Shown: piece by piece, positions 17,024 to 24,738 of the stretch
Numbering within the stretch: position 1 is the first letter of the stretch
Layout of the letters: the number at the start of each line of letters is the position of its first letter
Source: a virus
IMG/VR virus record: IMGVR_UViG_3300010885_041357
Coordinates: 1-40,965 of that record
Direction: 5' to 3' (one strand)
Length of the DNA stretch: 40,965 nt
Translations under genes and position numbers: made by a program
The notes under the pieces: model-generated
Told to the model about the DNA's origin: nothing
Databases searched by the model: none
The model's input: the letters and a program-made list of their open reading frames with translations, nothing else

Positions 17024-17575
17024 ATGGCGTTTAATGTAAATGATATTAGAAGTCAATTAACACTAGGAGGGGCTCGTGGGTCCCTTTTCCAAGTGACTTT
17101 TACTAATCCAGCTAACTCGGTTGCTGATATCAAGATACCGTTTTTGTGTAGATCAAGTCAGATTCCTGAGTCTACGCTAGGTACAATAGAAGTACCATAT
17201 TTTGGCCGCAAAATAAAACTGGCGGGTGACCGCACGTTTGGTGATTGGTCTGTGACGGTTATTAACGACGAAGACTTTCTGATTCGCAATGCGATGGAAG
17301 AATGGTCAAGTAAGATTAACCACAATCAAACTAACTTGCGTTCGTTTGGCACTGCAGCTCCCCTACTATATAAGTCAACGGCTGAAGTAACTCAGTTTTC
17401 TAAAACTGGTGTACCAATCCGTACATATAGATTTAACGGAATTTTCCCAACGACTGTTGCTAGTATTGACCTTAACTGGGGTGATACTGATGCGATTGAG
17501 GAATTCCAAGTGACCTTCCAATACGATTGGTGGGACGTGAGTGGGGGTATCACCGGTCAAGGTGGAACCCAGTAA
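17024..17575 (+). CDS. 19: Tail tube protein, T4 gp19-like
   Basis: This is a 183-residue protein of the gp19 family, which forms the inner tail tube through which DNA passes. Segments matching the family are IPFLCRSSQIPESTLGTIEV, PYFGRKIKLAGDRTFGDWSV and NDEDFLIRNAMEEWSSKINH. The C-terminal FQVTFQYDWWDV is the usual end strand. Length is close to T4 gp19 (163). It has a strong AAGGAG ribosome binding site and follows the sheath gene by 28 bases. A hairpin follows its stop codon. Confidence 0.95.
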   Translation: MAFNVNDIRSQLTLGGARGSLFQVTFTNPANSVADIKIPFLCRSSQIPESTLGTIEVPYFGRKIKLAGDRTFGDWSVTVINDEDFLIRNAMEEWSSKINHNQTNLRSFGTAAPLLYKSTAEVTQFSKTGVPIRTYRFNGIFPTTVASIDLNWGDTDAIEEFQVTFQYDWWDVSGGITGQGGTQ

Positions 17576-17578
17576 CAA

Positions 17579-17606
17579 AAGAATGGGCGCCTAGGCGCTC
17601 TTCTTT
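17579..17606 (+). terminator. Hairpin after gene 19, possible terminator or mRNA stabiliser
   Basis: AAGAAT-GGGCGCC-TA-GGCGCTC-TTCTT forms a strong stem (AAGAA/TTCTT plus a GC-rich arm with one bulged T) just after the gene 19 stop. The T run after it is short (TTCTTT), so termination may be partial. It could instead protect the 3' end of tail mRNA. Confidence 0.6.
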
Positions 17607-17618
17607 AACGGAAATATT

Positions 17619-19241
17619 ATGGCAAATCTTTTTGGTTTCGAGATTCGTAGAGTTACGGATCCTGTAGAAGTTCAAGAAAAACAACCAGCATTCGCACCAG
17701 AAATTAAAGATGATGGTGCGGTAGTTGTTGCAGCAGGTGGAGCATACGGTACATACATTGATCTACAAGGTGCAGCACGTACAGAAGCTGAGCTTGTAAC
17801 AAAGTATCGTGAAATGGCAATGCATCCAGAGGTTGAAAGAGCTGTGGATGATATTCTCAACGAGGCAATCATTGTTGAGGAAAAAGAAAAGATTGTTCAG
17901 ATTAATCTGGACGATACAAAGCTTTCAACAAATATTAAAAAGAAAATTACAGAAGAATTTGAAAATGTTCTTTCTCTGTTAGATTTTAATAAATCAGCAT
18001 TTGATATTTTTAGACGTTGGTATGTTGATGGTAGAATGTACTACCATGTTATTATAGACATCACACAGCCTGGTGATGGTATCAAAGAAATGCGATACAT
18101 TGATCCACGTAAGCTCCGTAAAATACGTGAAGTGAAACGTAAGCGCGATAGTAAGTCACAAGTTACACAGACACAAACTGTACAAGAGTATTTTATCTAT
18201 AATGAAAAAGGCTTTCAAAATAAAGCCGGTGAAGTAGGTACTGCAACTGCTGTGCAAGGTTTAAAGATTTCTTCTGATAGTATTGTACATATTACATCTG
18301 GTGTTCTTGACCCAATGAACTCTGTTGTTCTTAGTCATTTGCACAAAGCAATTAAACCACTCAATCAATTACGAGCGTTAGAAGATGCAACGGTTATCTA
18401 CCGTATCTCTCGTGCTCCCGAGCGCCGTATATTTTACATCGATGTAGGTAATTTGCCAAAGATGAAGGCAGAGCAGTATCTGCGCGATATGATGACACGT
18501 CATAAAAATAAAGTTGTATATGATGCCTCGACAGGTGAAATACGCGACGATAGAAAATTTATGACAATGTTGGAAGATTACTGGTTGCCACGTAGAGATG
18601 GTTCACGTGGTACAGAAATTACAACGCTGCCGGCTGGACAAAACTTAGGTAAGTTGGAAGATGTTGAATATTTCCAAAAGAAACTTTACGAATCCTTAAA
18701 TGTTCCTGTAACACGTTTAGAGCAAGATGGATCATTTATCTTTGGACAGGGTCAAGAAATCTCACGTGATGAAATAAAGTTTACCAAGTTTATTGATCGT
18801 GTACGTATGCGTTTCAATCACTTGTTTCTTGATTCATTAAGAAGACAATTAATTCTTAAAAATATTATTACAGATGATGATTGGAACCTATTTGAAACTT
18901 ATATTAAGTTTGATTATACAAAAGACAATTACTTTGAGCAGCAAAAGCAATCTTCTGTAATGACAGACAGGGTCAATTTAGTGACTCAGATGCAGCCTCT
19001 TATTGGTAAATATTATTCAAACGAATGGGTACGTAAACATATCCTTCAACAATCGGATGAAGAGATTGAAGAAATGGATGAGCAAAATATGGCCGAGCAA
19101 GAAAATCCTTTGTACCAGTCAGCGGCAGATGAGAATGGTAACCCAGTAGCAGGTGGAAACGCACCTCCCGGAACTACTGCCTCACAAGGTCCTGGCGGCG
19201 CAGGTTTTGGTGGTACAGCCCCGACAGAACAAGCTAACTAA
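17619..19241 (+). CDS. 20: Portal vertex protein, T4 gp20-like
   Basis: This is a 540-residue dodecameric portal at the vertex where DNA enters and the tail attaches. Conserved gp20 segments include TKYREMAMHPEVERAVDDIL, the ALEDATVIYRISRAPERRIF stretch, VGNLPKMKAEQYLRDMMTRH, and DYWLPRRDGSRGTEITTLPA followed by GQNLGKLEDVEYF. The last 70 residues are Gln/Glu/Gly/Pro-rich and likely disordered. T4 gp20 is 524 residues. The ATG follows AACGGAAATATT, a modest ribosome binding site. The prohead core gene follows after 16 bases. Confidence 0.95.
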   Translation: MANLFGFEIRRVTDPVEVQEKQPAFAPEIKDDGAVVVAAGGAYGTYIDLQGAARTEAELVTKYREMAMHPEVERAVDDILNEAIIVEEKEKIVQINLDDTKLSTNIKKKITEEFENVLSLLDFNKSAFDIFRRWYVDGRMYYHVIIDITQPGDGIKEMRYIDPRKLRKIREVKRKRDSKSQVTQTQTVQEYFIYNEKGFQNKAGEVGTATAVQGLKISSDSIVHITSGVLDPMNSVVLSHLHKAIKPLNQLRALEDATVIYRISRAPERRIFYIDVGNLPKMKAEQYLRDMMTRHKNKVVYDASTGEIRDDRKFMTMLEDYWLPRRDGSRGTEITTLPAGQNLGKLEDVEYFQKKLYESLNVPVTRLEQDGSFIFGQGQEISRDEIKFTKFIDRVRMRFNHLFLDSLRRQLILKNIITDDDWNLFETYIKFDYTKDNYFEQQKQSSVMTDRVNLVTQMQPLIGKYYSNEWVRKHILQQSDEEIEEMDEQNMAEQENPLYQSAADENGNPVAGGNAPPGTTASQGPGGAGFGGTAPTEQAN

Positions 19242-19257
19242 ATAGATGGAGAAAATT

Positions 19258-19491
19258 ATGAGTGATAAAGAATTTACAATTGACGATATGGTTGTTGCAG
19301 CACACAACGATAGTCCTAGCGACTTCCAATCTGCATATGCTACGGTTATGCTAGATAAAATTGCTGATGCCATTGAAGCTAAAAAAATAGAACTTGCAAA
19401 GACTTATTTTAATTACGAAGACGCTGAGGAAACCTCGGCTGAACAAGAGGAAGAACCACATGAAGACACTGAAGAAGCTGCTGGAGTTTAA
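19258..19491 (+). CDS. 67: Prohead core protein, gp67-like by position and composition
   Basis: This is a 77-residue protein starting MSDKEFTIDDM. An upstream in-frame ATG at 19246 exists, but the GGAGA that fits as ribosome binding site lies between the two, so 19258 is the better start. The first 45 residues look helical and the C-terminus is highly acidic (EETSAEQEEEPHEDTEE). T4 gp67 is 80 residues, acidic at its C-terminus, and lies directly after gene 20, so position, size and charge all match. Gp67 helps form the scaffolding core that is later degraded by gp21. The next gene begins inside its 3' end. Confidence 0.7.
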   Translation: MSDKEFTIDDMVVAAHNDSPSDFQSAYATVMLDKIADAIEAKKIELAKTYFNYEDAEETSAEQEEEPHEDTEEAAGV

Positions 19492-20158
19492 AAAGCCATC
19501 TCCAACCGTTCCTTACGAAAAGGATTCGGAAACATCGCTTACACCAAAAGCGCCAGATGAGAAGCGCTTCAAAGATAAACATGTTGTTAATGTAAAGCAA
19601 GATATTGCTGGTAACAAAGACGATGTGTATAAAGCATCAAATGTAAAAGTGTATGACCGTTCTTCAAGTAATCATGGATACGATCAAGATAATGATGAGA
19701 AGGTATATGAGTCAAGAACTCTTTCCGCTATTCTTTCAAGAGATATTCATGAAAGCGAATCATCGGCCGCGGCATATGATAAACACACTGCTGCAGCCAA
19801 CAAAATGATGGATGACATTAGCAAAGCTATTGTTCAACATGGTAAGCATGTTAGAACAAAGAGTGATTATGGTAGTGGTGAGCCACAATGGCACCATGCC
19901 GACCACATGAAGGGTGTTCATCGCACATTGCAAGACATTCACCAAAGTCTTCTACAGACAAACGATTACACAGCACCTCCAAAGCCCATGAAAATGAAAG
20001 AAGGCTATGAGTTGTTTGATGTGTTTGCAGAAGATATACAACAAGACGTTCAAACAGTTTTTGAATCGCTTAGTGAAGAAAATCAACAGATAATGATTGA
20101 GATGATTGAAACAGGTGAGTACGATGCCGTTGTAGAAATTGTTAGGGAGATTATTTAA
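19460..20158 (+). CDS. Putative prohead core or head-assembly protein (gene 68 position)
   Basis: This is a 232-residue protein starting MKTLKKLLEFKKPSPTVPYE. The start at 19460 follows GAGGAAG and overlaps the gp67-like gene by 32 bases. A longer version from 19394 would overlap far more. The N-terminal 100 residues are highly charged (Lys/Asp/Ser), the middle has helical His/Lys-rich segments, and the C-terminus is acidic and helical (LSEENQQIMIEMIETGEYDA). It occupies the place of T4 gene 68, a minor prohead core protein of 141 residues, but clear sequence similarity is not visible to me. A core or scaffold role is inferred from position. Confidence 0.6.
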   Translation: MKTLKKLLEFKKPSPTVPYEKDSETSLTPKAPDEKRFKDKHVVNVKQDIAGNKDDVYKASNVKVYDRSSSNHGYDQDNDEKVYESRTLSAILSRDIHESESSAAAYDKHTAAANKMMDDISKAIVQHGKHVRTKSDYGSGEPQWHHADHMKGVHRTLQDIHQSLLQTNDYTAPPKPMKMKEGYELFDVFAEDIQQDVQTVFESLSEENQQIMIEMIETGEYDAVVEIVREII

Positions 20159-20436
20159 TGGCTGCTATAATTAAACCAATTGGCAATACATCAAGTTGTA
20201 ATACTACAACTTTTAGTTCTTATGGTAATAGTGCTTTAGTAAGGTTATCGCACGCAGCAGCAATAACAACTTTAGCTGTAATTACATGCAAGGACTCAAC
20301 TAACACAACCGTTTTGTGGACAATGTCTATTGTAGGTGGAGAAAGTTGTATTGTAGAAAAAGGTAGAACAGATATTTTAACGTCAAACCATTCAGGTGTT
20401 TCTTTGGCAGCGGAGCCAGTAGCATATAAGAACTAA
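20158..20436 (+). CDS. Small protein inserted in the prohead gene cluster, function unknown
   Basis: This 92-residue protein starts within TAATG of the preceding stop. It begins MAAIIKPIGNTSSCNTTTFS and looks like a compact beta domain (ALVRLSHAAAITTLAVITCK, VLWTMSIVGGESCIVEKG). There is no signal peptide and no clear membrane helix. T4 has no gene at this place between 68 and 21. The composition suggests a virion protein, perhaps a head decoration or internal protein, but that is only inference from context. Confidence 0.6.
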   Translation: MAAIIKPIGNTSSCNTTTFSSYGNSALVRLSHAAAITTLAVITCKDSTNTTVLWTMSIVGGESCIVEKGRTDILTSNHSGVSLAAEPVAYKN

Positions 20437-20445
20437 GGAAAAGCC

Positions 20446-21105
20446 ATGAAATTAATTACCGAATTAAATGAAGAAGTAAAATACCTTGTAGAAGAAAAAG
20501 AAGGTAAAAAGAATTACTTCATCGAAGGTATTATCATGCAAGGTGATATTGTCAACCGCAATGGTCGCATGTATCCAAGCAATGTCCTTGAAAAAGAGGT
20601 TAATCGTTATAACGAACAATATGTTACCAAGGGCCGTGCATATGGTGAACTAGGACATCCAGCTGGTCCAACATTGAATCTTGAGCGTGCATCTCATATG
20701 TTTAAAAGCCTTCGCCGTGAAGGTAATGATTTTGTTGGCCGTGCAAAGATTATGGATACACCAATGGGTAACATTGTTAAAAGTCTGATCTCTGAAGGTG
20801 CTTCTCTTGGTATCTCTTCTCGTGGTATGGGAAGCATTAAAGAAAATAAACGTGGCATCATGGAAGTACAAGACGACTTCCATCTCGCAACAGCTGGTGA
20901 TATTGTTGCTGATCCTTCTGCACCAGACGCTTTTGTGCGTGGTATCATGGAAGGTGTTGAATGGATATGGGATAATGGTCTTCTTAAAGCTCAAAAGATT
21001 GAAGAGTATAAAGAAGAAATTAATCGTGGCGCGCGCCAAGGAATATCCGAACAAACTGCAATTAAAGTATTTAATCAGTTTTTCAGAGATCTATCGAAAA
21101 GATAA
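20446..21105 (+). CDS. 21: Prohead core protease, T4 gp21-like
   Basis: This is a 219-residue serine protease that degrades the scaffold core and trims capsid proteins during head maturation. The catalytic His lies in YGELGHPAGPTLNLE (H71) and the nucleophile Ser in GASLGISSRGMGS (S124 or S125). The downstream acidic segment is DFHLATAGDIVADPSAPDAF. N-terminal YFIEGIIMQGDIVNRNGRMY is the usual family opening. Length is close to T4 gp21 (212). The ATG follows TAAGGAAAAGCC. Its substrates gp22 and gp23 are encoded immediately downstream under their own late promoters. Confidence 0.95.
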   Translation: MKLITELNEEVKYLVEEKEGKKNYFIEGIIMQGDIVNRNGRMYPSNVLEKEVNRYNEQYVTKGRAYGELGHPAGPTLNLERASHMFKSLRREGNDFVGRAKIMDTPMGNIVKSLISEGASLGISSRGMGSIKENKRGIMEVQDDFHLATAGDIVADPSAPDAFVRGIMEGVEWIWDNGLLKAQKIEEYKEEINRGARQGISEQTAIKVFNQFFRDLSKR

Positions 21106-21108
21106 TTT

Positions 21109-21116
21109 TATAAATA
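21109..21116 (+). promoter_or_regulatory. T4-type late promoter upstream of gene 22
   Basis: This is an exact TATAAATA four bases after the gene 21 stop. It lies 29 bases before the gene 22 start, with AAAAGGAG in between. Confidence 0.8.
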
Positions 21117-21144
21117 ATACATAAAAGTCAAAAGGAGCCTTTAA

Positions 21145-22140
21145 ATGACCGTAAAAAGTAAACAACTGGATGAAAAGATCCAAACCGGCGGCGGCGCTAC
21201 TGGTGTTGCACATAACGTTGACCCTGTAGCAAAGAATGCTACACTCCCAGCTTCTCACTTGGGTAATGGTGAATCGATGAACAAACTCGATCACAATACA
21301 CCTGGTCAGGGCGAAGAAGAAACCAGCACAGAGAACAATGTTAAGACAACAGGTGACTCTGCTGGAAGCAATAAAGCTTCTGTTGGCATGAAGTCAAGCG
21401 CTGCTTCTTCAATGAAAGAAGATGTTGCTGCTATGTTGAATGGCGAAGATCTTTCTGAAGACTTCAAAGAAAAAGCTACTATAATTTTTGAAGCAGCTGT
21501 TACAGCTCGTATCAATGAAATAGCAGAAGATCTTGAAGAGCAATACAATACAGCTCTTGCTGAGGAAGTTGCAACTATTTCTGAAGAACTTAGTGGCAAA
21601 ATTAACCAATACATGGATTATGTTGTTGAGCAATGGATGGAAGAAAACCAAGTTGCAATCGAACATTCTCTGAAAAACGAAATTACAGAAAACTTCATCT
21701 CTAAGTTGAAGGGTCTGTTTGAAGAAAGCCACATCTCGATTCCTGAAGAACAGTTCGATGTGGTTGAAGCACTTCAAAGCGAAGTGAGTGAAGTTCAGGA
21801 ACGTCTTGATAGAGTCATGGAAGAAAATATGTCTCTTAAAGATGAACTAAGCGAATCTACTCGCATAAAAATTCTTGCTAGCGTTACCGAAGGTCTCGCT
21901 GATACACAAGCGGAAAAGCTAGTTGCTCTTGCTGAAGGTGTTGAGTTTGACTCTGCCGAACAGTATCGCAAAAAGCTAGAAATTGTCAAGGAAAATTATT
22001 TCCCTGCGGAAAAGACTTCTGGAAAGCAAAACCTTCTCGAAGAAATCGACGAAGACAATGCAGAGAAGCCAAGAGCAGTTGTTAATGATAGCCCAGTGTC
22101 TTTCTATGCACAAGCTATTTCCAGAACCGCTAAAAAATAA
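21145..22140 (+). CDS. 22: Prohead scaffolding core protein, T4 gp22-like
   Basis: This is a 331-residue main scaffold protein around which the capsid shell assembles before gp21 destroys it. It is highly charged and helical, with long coiled-coil-like stretches (residues about 115-255, for example FEAAVTARINEIAEDLEEQY and VEQWMEENQVAIEHSLKNEI). The C-terminal part contains the family segments ILASVTEGLADTQAEKLVAL and FDSAEQYRKKLEIVKENYFP. The N-terminal 80 residues are low complexity (Gly/Ser/Thr/Asn). T4 gp22 is 269 residues, so this version has a longer N-terminus. It has a strong ribosome binding site and its own late promoter. Confidence 0.93.
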   Translation: MTVKSKQLDEKIQTGGGATGVAHNVDPVAKNATLPASHLGNGESMNKLDHNTPGQGEEETSTENNVKTTGDSAGSNKASVGMKSSAASSMKEDVAAMLNGEDLSEDFKEKATIIFEAAVTARINEIAEDLEEQYNTALAEEVATISEELSGKINQYMDYVVEQWMEENQVAIEHSLKNEITENFISKLKGLFEESHISIPEEQFDVVEALQSEVSEVQERLDRVMEENMSLKDELSESTRIKILASVTEGLADTQAEKLVALAEGVEFDSAEQYRKKLEIVKENYFPAEKTSGKQNLLEEIDEDNAEKPRAVVNDSPVSFYAQAISRTAKK

Positions 22141-22144
22141 CTCT

Positions 22145-22152
22145 TATAAATA
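22145..22152 (+). promoter_or_regulatory. T4-type late promoter upstream of gene 23
   Basis: This is an exact TATAAATA five bases after the gene 22 stop and about 42 bases before the major capsid start. It drives the most abundant virion protein. Confidence 0.82.
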
Positions 22153-22193
22153 AATCATTACCAACTAACTAAACCAAGAAGGGGATAGAGAAA

Positions 22194-23549
22194 ATGTACC
22201 TTAACGAAGAAATTCAAACAAAATGGGCTCCAGTGTTAAATCACGAAGACCTAAGTCCTATCAAAGATACGCACAAGCGTAGCGTTATCGCTACTCTGTT
22301 GGAAAACACAGAGCGCGAATTGATGACAGCAAGCAGCCAAGCTTACGGTAGCCAAAGCCTGATGGAATCTCCAGTTCCTATCAATGCTGGTGTTTCCGGT
22401 GGCGCTGGTAACATTGCAACTTTCGATCCAGTTCTAATCAGCTTGGTTCGTCGTGCAATGCCTAACCTGATTGCATATGACATCTGCGGCGTACAACCAA
22501 TGACTGGCCCAACAGGCTTGATCTTTGCAATGCGTTCACAGTATGGCAATACAACATCTGCAAACGTTGCTGAAACCTTCTACAACGAAGTTAACACAGC
22601 ATTTGGTACAGTTGTTACTGGTAACTCGTCTGTTGCTGGTCAAGGTCAAGTTGGTACCATTCCTGGTACAACTGGTCAAACCATTAACTTGGCTTCTACC
22701 AACACATACAACTATGCACAAGCAATGTCGACAGCACAGGCTGAAGCATTGGGTACTACGAGCAACACAGCATTCCCACAAATGGGTTTCACAATTGAGA
22801 AAGTTACTGTAACTGCTCAATCACGTGCTCTGAAAGCTGAATACACAATGGAACTGGCACAGGACTTGAAAGCAATCCATGGTCTGGATGCTGAAACAGA
22901 ACTGTCCAACATTCTGACTGGTGAGATTCTTGCTGAGATCAACCGTGAAGTTGTTCGTACAATTAACGTAACAGCAGCTCAAGGTTGCTCTACAGGTACT
23001 ACAACCGCTGGCGTGTTTGACTTAGACGTTGACGCAAACGGTCGTTGGTCTGTTGAGAAATTCAAGGGTCTAATGTTCCAAATCGAACGTGAAGCTAACC
23101 AAATTGCAAAAGACACACGTCGTGGTAAAGGTAACATCATCATCTGTTCTTCAGACGTAGCGTCTGCATTGCAAATGGCTGGTGTTCTTGACTACACTCC
23201 TGCTCTGAATAGCAACAACCTGCAAGTTGACGATACAGGTAACACTTTTGCTGGTGTTCTGAATGGTCGTATGAAGGTTTATATCGATCCGTACACCACA
23301 GGCAACTACATGGTTGTTGGTTACAAAGGTTCGAGCGCATTTGACGCTGGTCTGTTCTACTGCCCATACGTTCCTCTGCAAATGGTTCGTGCTGTTGATC
23401 AAGACAGCTTCGCACCAAAGATCGGCTTCAAAACCCGTTACGGCATGGTAGCAAATCCGTTTGCTCAAGGTCTGACACGTGGTGCTGGTGCTCTGGTTAA
23501 AGATAGCAACGTGTACTACCGTCGTACTATCGTTAGCAACCTGCTGTAA
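22194..23549 (+). CDS. 23: Major capsid protein, T4 gp23-like
   Basis: This is a 451-residue HK97-fold precursor of the capsid hexamer subunit. Conserved segments include PVLISLVRRAMPNLIAYDIC, GVQPMTGPTGLIFAMRSQYG, ALKAEYTMELAQDLKAIHGL, AELSNILTGEI-type helix with LAEINREVVRTIN, and the C-terminal FAPKIGFKTRYGMVANPFAQ. The N-terminal propeptide probably ends at E58 in SLMES, which matches the gp21 preference for cleavage after a Glu preceded two residues earlier by Leu or Ile. Codons look cleaner and more GC-ending than in its neighbours, as expected for high expression. It is preceded by GAAGGGGAT and followed by a strong terminator. Confidence 0.97.
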   Translation: MYLNEEIQTKWAPVLNHEDLSPIKDTHKRSVIATLLENTERELMTASSQAYGSQSLMESPVPINAGVSGGAGNIATFDPVLISLVRRAMPNLIAYDICGVQPMTGPTGLIFAMRSQYGNTTSANVAETFYNEVNTAFGTVVTGNSSVAGQGQVGTIPGTTGQTINLASTNTYNYAQAMSTAQAEALGTTSNTAFPQMGFTIEKVTVTAQSRALKAEYTMELAQDLKAIHGLDAETELSNILTGEILAEINREVVRTINVTAAQGCSTGTTTAGVFDLDVDANGRWSVEKFKGLMFQIEREANQIAKDTRRGKGNIIICSSDVASALQMAGVLDYTPALNSNNLQVDDTGNTFAGVLNGRMKVYIDPYTTGNYMVVGYKGSSAFDAGLFYCPYVPLQMVRAVDQDSFAPKIGFKTRYGMVANPFAQGLTRGAGALVKDSNVYYRRTIVSNLL

Positions 23550-23573
23550 TAATAATAATAAGACAGTGGCTTT

Positions 23574-23600
23574 AAAAGGGGACTTCGGTCCCCTTTTTTT
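23574..23600 (+). terminator. Rho-independent terminator after gene 23
   Basis: The stem AAAAGGGGAC / GTCCCCTTTT closes a TTCG tetraloop, and the run of seven T completes a textbook intrinsic terminator. It isolates the capsid transcript from downstream genes. Confidence 0.93.
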
Positions 23601-23603
23601 ATG

Positions 23604-23611
23604 GATAAATA
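23604..23611 (+). promoter_or_regulatory. Variant late promoter after the gene 23 terminator
   Basis: GATAAATA is one base off the late consensus. It lies directly after the terminator and 17 bases before the next start codon, with AAAGGAG between. A new promoter is expected here because the terminator ends the upstream transcript. Confidence 0.5.
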
Positions 23612-23627
23612 GTCCAAAGGAGTTATT

Positions 23628-24152
23628 ATGAGCGTACTAGACAATCAGCCGTTAGATCAAAGTTTCTTATCACCTCTTGGGTTTAAACTTCAAATTAAGA
23701 AGACACCTCATGTGAATTACTTTATTCAAAAAGTAACTGTTCCCGGGGTAACGCTTGGTACAGCTGATATTGACAGTCCGTTCACAAAAATTCCTTTTCC
23801 AGGAACAAAGCTAACTTTTGGTAATCTCCAAGTTACTTTTAAAGTTGATGAGAACATGAAGAACTACCTTGAAATATATTCGTGGTTAAGAGATGTTGGT
23901 TTTCCTGATAACTTTGCACAATATAGCAACATTGCTGGTCAATCTATTACTTCTGGTGCTGGTGTTTATTCGGATATTAATTTAATTGTTCTTTCAAGCG
24001 CTATGAACCCAAACATTGAATTTACGTTCTTTGATTGTTTCCCTGTTGACCTTTCTGCTCTAGAGTTTGATAGTACGTCTGCTGACGTTGACTATTTAAC
24101 TGCTACTGTTACTTTTGCTAATAGAAGATTTGATGTAAAAGCATTGGTGTAA
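23628..24152 (+). CDS. Tail-tube-fold virion protein (second gp19-like / tube cap or initiator)
   Basis: This 174-residue protein looks like a tail-tube-fold protein. Segments such as LSPLGFKLQIKKTPHVNYFI, VTVPGVTLGTADIDSPFTKI, PFPGTKLTFGNLQVTFKVDE and YLEIYSWLRDVGFPDN follow the strand order of gp19-type tube proteins. It is clearly different in sequence from gp19 at 17024-17575. In aquatic T4-like phages a tail gene lies between 23 and uvsY, sometimes annotated as gp3. My reading favours a tube-fold paralog (tube initiator, terminator or baseplate part) over T4 gp3. It has an AAAGGAG ribosome binding site and a probable late promoter. Confidence 0.65.
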   Translation: MSVLDNQPLDQSFLSPLGFKLQIKKTPHVNYFIQKVTVPGVTLGTADIDSPFTKIPFPGTKLTFGNLQVTFKVDENMKNYLEIYSWLRDVGFPDNFAQYSNIAGQSITSGAGVYSDINLIVLSSAMNPNIEFTFFDCFPVDLSALEFDSTSADVDYLTATVTFANRRFDVKALV

Positions 24153-24167
24153 CCTACAACCTATATT

Positions 24168-24602
24168 ATGAAACTTGAAGACATTTGGGACCTCTGGGAA
24201 GCAGACGGTCATATGGACATGACAGAGCTAAGCGCTGAAAGTCTAAAGATACCTCTACTACACCACAAGTACTATAGGCTGTATATACAAGAGGGGCTCA
24301 CGTTTAGGAAGTATGAGCAAGAATACAAGACTCTATACAAATTAAAGCATCAATACTACACGGGTGTGCTTGATAAAGCTACGCTCGAAGAGCGTGGTTG
24401 GGTACCCAATCCATTAAAGATTCTTAGACAGGATATGCCAGTATATATGGAAAGCGATCCTGATATCCAGCTAATTCAAGCAAAGATAGATATACAAAAG
24501 CAGAAAGTATCCTTCCTGGAGTCTGCTATTAAAACTATTGTCAATCGTGGTTTCTTAATAAAGAATGTAATTGATTGGGAAAGATTCAAGAGTGGTGCAT
24601 GA
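24168..24602 (+). CDS. uvsY: UvsY recombination mediator
   Basis: This 144-residue protein matches T4 UvsY (137 residues) in length and key segments. It starts MKLEDIWDLWEADGHMDMTE, has SLKIPLLHHKYYRLYIQEGL and YKLKHQYYTGVLD in the middle, and ends with IKTIVNRGFLIKNVIDWERF. T4 UvsY ends in the equivalent AIKSRGFAIKHIQDMRAF. UvsY loads the UvsX recombinase onto gp32-covered single-stranded DNA in recombination-dependent replication and repair. Its stop overlaps the original start of uvsW (ATGA at 24599), so the two are coupled. uvsX is not in the window. Confidence 0.9.
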   Translation: MKLEDIWDLWEADGHMDMTELSAESLKIPLLHHKYYRLYIQEGLTFRKYEQEYKTLYKLKHQYYTGVLDKATLEERGWVPNPLKILRQDMPVYMESDPDIQLIQAKIDIQKQKVSFLESAIKTIVNRGFLIKNVIDWERFKSGA

Positions 24603-24738
24603 CAGAGATAATCCGTGTAACAAAGTTTAACGACGTACATATTAAGTTACATTGCGATAGTGGTGTAGCACAAGAAATAGGCGAGTATTTCACATTAATG
24701 TTCCGGGCGCTAAGTTTTCACCCGCATACAAAAACAAA
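24599..24738 (+). pseudogene. uvsW: Out-of-frame N-terminal part of UvsW
   Basis: An ATG overlapping the uvsY stop begins MTEIIRVTKFNDVHIKLHCD and reads on to GEYFT. Then the frame goes wrong. One frame over, the DNA reads NVPGAKFSPAYKNKMWDGKI, the usual UvsW N-terminal domain, which joins directly to the helicase frame at 24739. One extra T in ACATTAATG (about 24695-24697), giving ACATTTAATG, restores a single gene of about 488 codons. T4 UvsW starts similarly and is about 500 residues. So this is the true N-terminus, separated by a one-base loss. Confidence 0.8.

Noticed and set aside
19237-19244. ACTAAATA before the gp67-like gene as a late promoter.
   Set aside because: It overlaps the last codons and stop of the portal gene and differs from the consensus at two positions.
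24685-24700. Programmed ribosomal frameshifting in uvsW.
   Set aside because: No slippery heptamer or following stem is evident, and uvsW is not known to use recoding. A lost base is simpler.
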